This document shows, piece by piece, positions 62,117 through 64,000 of a stretch of 64,000 nucleotides of DNA; within the stretch, counting starts at the first letter, position 1, and each line of letters opens with the position of its first letter. Origin of the DNA: Streptomyces sp. MUM 203J (GTDB taxonomy: Bacteria; Actinomycetota; Actinomycetes; Streptomycetales; Streptomycetaceae). Position numbers and translations under genes: made by a program. The stretch covers positions 62,001 to 126,000 of the forward strand of contig NZ_JADWYO010000003.1 of the NCBI RefSeq assembly GCF_022414595.1. Reading direction: 5' to 3'. The notes beneath the pieces are model-generated. The model did no database searches. It saw only the letters and a program-made list of their open reading frames with translations, and was not told the DNA's origin.

Positions 62117-62692
62117 ATGGACGAGATCAGTGAGGCGCTCGCGGCCGTCGGCCCCCGGCTCAAGCGGCTGCGCACCGAGCGCGGGGTGACCCTGACCGTG
62201 CTGTCCGAGGCGACCGGCATCTCCCGCTCCACCCTGTCCCGGCTGGAGACCGGACAGCGCCGCCCCACCCTGGAGCTGCTGCTGCCCATCTCCCGGGCCC
62301 ACCAGGTGCCCCTGGACGAGCTGGTGGGCGCGCCGGAGGTCGGGGACCCCCGGGTACGGCTCAAGCCGCGGCGGGGCGCGGCCGGGACGACTGTCGTGCC
62401 GCTGACCCGGCAGCCCGGGCCCCTTCAGACGTACAAGATGGTCATTCCCGCGGGACGCAGCACGCCCGAGCCGCGGACCCACGAGGGGTACGAGTGGCTG
62501 TTCGTGCTGTCGGGGCGGCTGCGGCTGGTGCTCGCGGAGCACGATCTGGTGATGGGACCGGGGGAGGCCGCCGAATTCGACACGCGGCTGCCGCACTGGT
62601 TCGGTTCCGCGGGGGACGGCCCGGTGGAGATGCTGAGCCTCTTCGGGAGCCAGGGGGAGCGGATGCACGTGCGGGCGAAGCCGCGGCGGTAG
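62117..62692 (+). CDS. XRE-family regulator with cupin sensor domain
   Basis: A 191-residue protein. The HTH (~10-70: RLKRLRTERGVTLTVLSEAT, GISRSTLSRLETGQRRPTLE) is followed by a cupin barrel (~105-185: EWLFVLSGRLRLVLAEHDLV, GPGEAAEFDTRLPHWFGSAG). Such regulators sense a small molecule and usually control a nearby transporter or enzyme gene; none adjoins on the other strand, so the DoxX gene or the regulator itself is the candidate target. Confidence 0.93.
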   Translation: MDEISEALAAVGPRLKRLRTERGVTLTVLSEATGISRSTLSRLETGQRRPTLELLLPISRAHQVPLDELVGAPEVGDPRVRLKPRRGAAGTTVVPLTRQPGPLQTYKMVIPAGRSTPEPRTHEGYEWLFVLSGRLRLVLAEHDLVMGPGEAAEFDTRLPHWFGSAGDGPVEMLSLFGSQGERMHVRAKPRR

Positions 62693-62712
62693 GGGCGGGG
62701 AGCAGGGGGCGA

Positions 62713-63438
62713 CTAGCGGTTCGCCGCCAGCTCCCGCGCGGCCTCCGTGAGGTCCTTCGCCGTGTCGATGGCACGCCAGTACGCCCCCTGGGGCAGCGGG
62801 AAGCCGGCCAGGCGGCGTTCGCGGGCGAGGCGCGGGAAGGTGGTGCGCTCGTGGTCGCCGCGTTCGGGCAGCAGGGAGGTGAACTCGGCGGAGAAGACGT
62901 AGACGCCCGCGTTGATCAGGTAGGGCGACGGCGGCGCCTCGATGAAGTCCGTGATGTGGCCGAACGCGTCGGTCTCGACGGCGCCCCACGGGATACGGGG
63001 CCGGGCCAGGGCCAGAGTCGCGACGGCGTCCCGCTCGGTGTGGAACGCGGCCATCTCGCGCAGCGAGAACCGGGTCCAGATGTCGCCGTTCGTGGCGTAC
63101 CAGGGCGCCTCGGGGCCGGGCAGCCGGGCCGCCGCGTACTTGAGGCCGCCGCCGCGGCCCAGGGGCTCGTCCTCCACGACGGTGGTGACGCGCAGCGGCA
63201 GCGGGGCGGAGGCCAGCCACTCCTGGAGGACCCCGGCGAGATGACCGCAGGACACGACCGCGTCGGTCACGCCCTCGGCGGCCAGCCAGGACAGCTGATG
63301 GCCGATGATCGGGGTCCCGGTGCCCGGGATCTCGACCATCGGCTTGGGGCGGTCGTCGGTGTACGGGCGCAGTCGCGCCCCCTGGCCGCCGGCCAGGACC
63401 ACGGCCTGCGTCGGGTACACCTCACCGGTGCCGGCCAC
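62713..63438 (-). CDS. Sugar-phosphate nucleotidyltransferase
   Basis: About 241 residues if started at GTG 63438; the frame is open to 63564 but that part overlaps the next gene and is Pro/Ser-rich. The nucleotide-binding motif is AVVLAGGQGARLRPYTDDRP (GGxGxRxxPxTxxxPK), then KPMVEIPGTGTPIIGHQLSW and YATNGDIWTRFSLREM. It belongs to the NTP_transferase family that makes GDP-mannose or UDP/dTDP-glucose-type products. No glycosyltransferase adjoins within the window. Confidence 0.88.
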   Translation of the reverse strand: MAGTGEVYPTQAVVLAGGQGARLRPYTDDRPKPMVEIPGTGTPIIGHQLSWLAAEGVTDAVVSCGHLAGVLQEWLASAPLPLRVTTVVEDEPLGRGGGLKYAAARLPGPEAPWYATNGDIWTRFSLREMAAFHTERDAVATLALARPRIPWGAVETDAFGHITDFIEAPPSPYLINAGVYVFSAEFTSLLPERGDHERTTFPRLARERRLAGFPLPQGAYWRAIDTAKDLTEAARELAANR

Positions 63439-63454
63439 GCGGAGCCGTCCGCGC

Positions 63455-63871
63455 TCAGCTGGCGGAGGCGACGCCGTGGGCGAAGGACGTGTCGCAGACG
63501 GGGCGGGAGAAGGACTGGGCACGGGTCGGGCCGTAGAGCCGTACGGCGGCCTCCCCCAGGTCACGGGCGATGGACATGCAGTGCTTGGCGAGGGAGGGCT
63601 TCCTCTCCACCGCCCGCTGGAGGCCGGTGAGGGCGACGCCCGGGTCCTCCTCGCGGAGCTTGAGGAGGAGGCTGTCGCGGAGGACGTCCTGCGGTTCGCG
63701 GGGCTTCGCCGGTTCCGCGACGTTCTGCTGCGCGGCGGCGGTCAGCAGCTGGGTCTCGGAGGGGCGGCCTGCCCAGGGGACGCTGGTGACCGCGAGAGTT
63801 CCGGAGAGCACCAGGACGACGGGCAGTACGAGAGCGAGGGTGCGGCCGATGCGGCGTGCTGTCTGGGTCAC
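63455..63871 (-). CDS. Secreted or membrane-anchored hypothetical protein
   Basis: A 138-residue protein. The N-terminal basic-hydrophobic segment (RRIGRTLALVLPVVLVLSGT) is a signal or anchor helix. The remainder is helical and contains two Cys (AKHCMSIARDLGEAAVRLYG and SRPVCDTSFAHG) that could pair outside the cell. It lies 16 bp upstream of the nucleotidyltransferase start and is probably in one operon with it. No family recognised. Confidence 0.75.
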   Translation of the reverse strand: MTQTARRIGRTLALVLPVVLVLSGTLAVTSVPWAGRPSETQLLTAAAQQNVAEPAKPREPQDVLRDSLLLKLREEDPGVALTGLQRAVERKPSLAKHCMSIARDLGEAAVRLYGPTRAQSFSRPVCDTSFAHGVASAS

Positions 63872-64000
63872 GGAGGGAGCGTAGCGCTCAGTGAAGTTTC
63901 AAGGACGGTTAGTCACTCTCACGAGGGAGGGTTATCTGCTCCTTTTCGCACGCGAGGTTGACGAACGGGGCCCGAACGGCACCCGAATGGGGGGCGAAAC
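63872..64000. other. Upstream region at the window edge
   Basis: 129 bp with the promoter region of the minus-strand operon (AT-richer, GTTAGTCACTCTCACGAGGG near 63908). No gene is visible before the window ends. Confidence 0.4.

Overview
This window looks like the core chromosome of a Streptomyces. The DNA is very GC-rich, and it carries mycothiol genes (mshD, mshA), the actinobacterial nitrogen regulator GlnR, the nickel regulator Nur, the c-di-GMP-responsive anti-sigma factor RsiG, and the PhoU / PhoR-PhoP phosphate locus. From memory, the gene order resembles the S. coelicolor SCO415x-SCO423x region; that comparison is recall, not a search.

Layout. 1-4.6 kb: the end of a LuxR-type regulator, a GntR/ABC-transporter operon with a clear operator, an aldo/keto reductase and a small membrane protein. 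5-14 kb: mshD, a secreted 5'-nucleotidase behind a strong hairpin, a PDZ-less HtrA-like protease with its two-component system, a small secreted protein, a LacI regulator and glnR. 14-23 kb: a decayed hydrolase gene, a MoaD-like protein, membrane and secreted proteins, a Cys-containing leader peptide ahead of a sulfurtransferase, DUF1416 and DUF3099 proteins, DsrE, a nitrobindin-like protein, nur, ygfZ and dtd. 23-38 kb: rsiG, an Eis-like acetyltransferase, an ATP-grasp enzyme, an imine-reductase-like gene with a divergent HxlR regulator, an XRE regulator, a PP2C phosphatase, an NlpC/P60 hydrolase, mshA, a NUDIX gene behind a decayed gene, and an MFS transporter. 38-39 kb: gpmA.

The accessory part is 38.95-48.8 kb. 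The last 24 bp of gpmA are repeated exactly at 48785-48808, directly before a strong terminator that looks like the original gpmA terminator. I read the interval as a decayed genomic island inserted at the 3' end of gpmA. Inside it are fragments of two tyrosine integrases, a 3' fragment of tRNA-Gly(CCC), a second copy of that tRNA's anticodon-region core, matching arm-type repeats, and two homologous end blocks. The nested tRNA-flanked segment carries the most unusual cargo: a minus-strand cassette encoding a 44-residue peptide, an MBL-fold hydrolase, an aminoglycoside-phosphotransferase-like protein, a VOC protein and a GNAT acetyltransferase. A TPR-containing XRE regulator with a TTA codon and a methyltransferase lie on the other strand. 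No function is known to me for this cassette.

48.8-64 kb returns to core genes: a CMD-family protein, secreted and Cys-rich small proteins, phoU, phoRP behind a PHO box, a lipoprotein, carD, ispD-ispF, cysS, an rlmB-like methyltransferase, a DoxX membrane protein, an XRE-cupin regulator next to a 48-nt perfect palindrome, and a nucleotidyltransferase.

Short palindromic repeats of one family are scattered through the window. One lies within a broken hydrolase gene and one supplies the ribosome-binding region of glnR.
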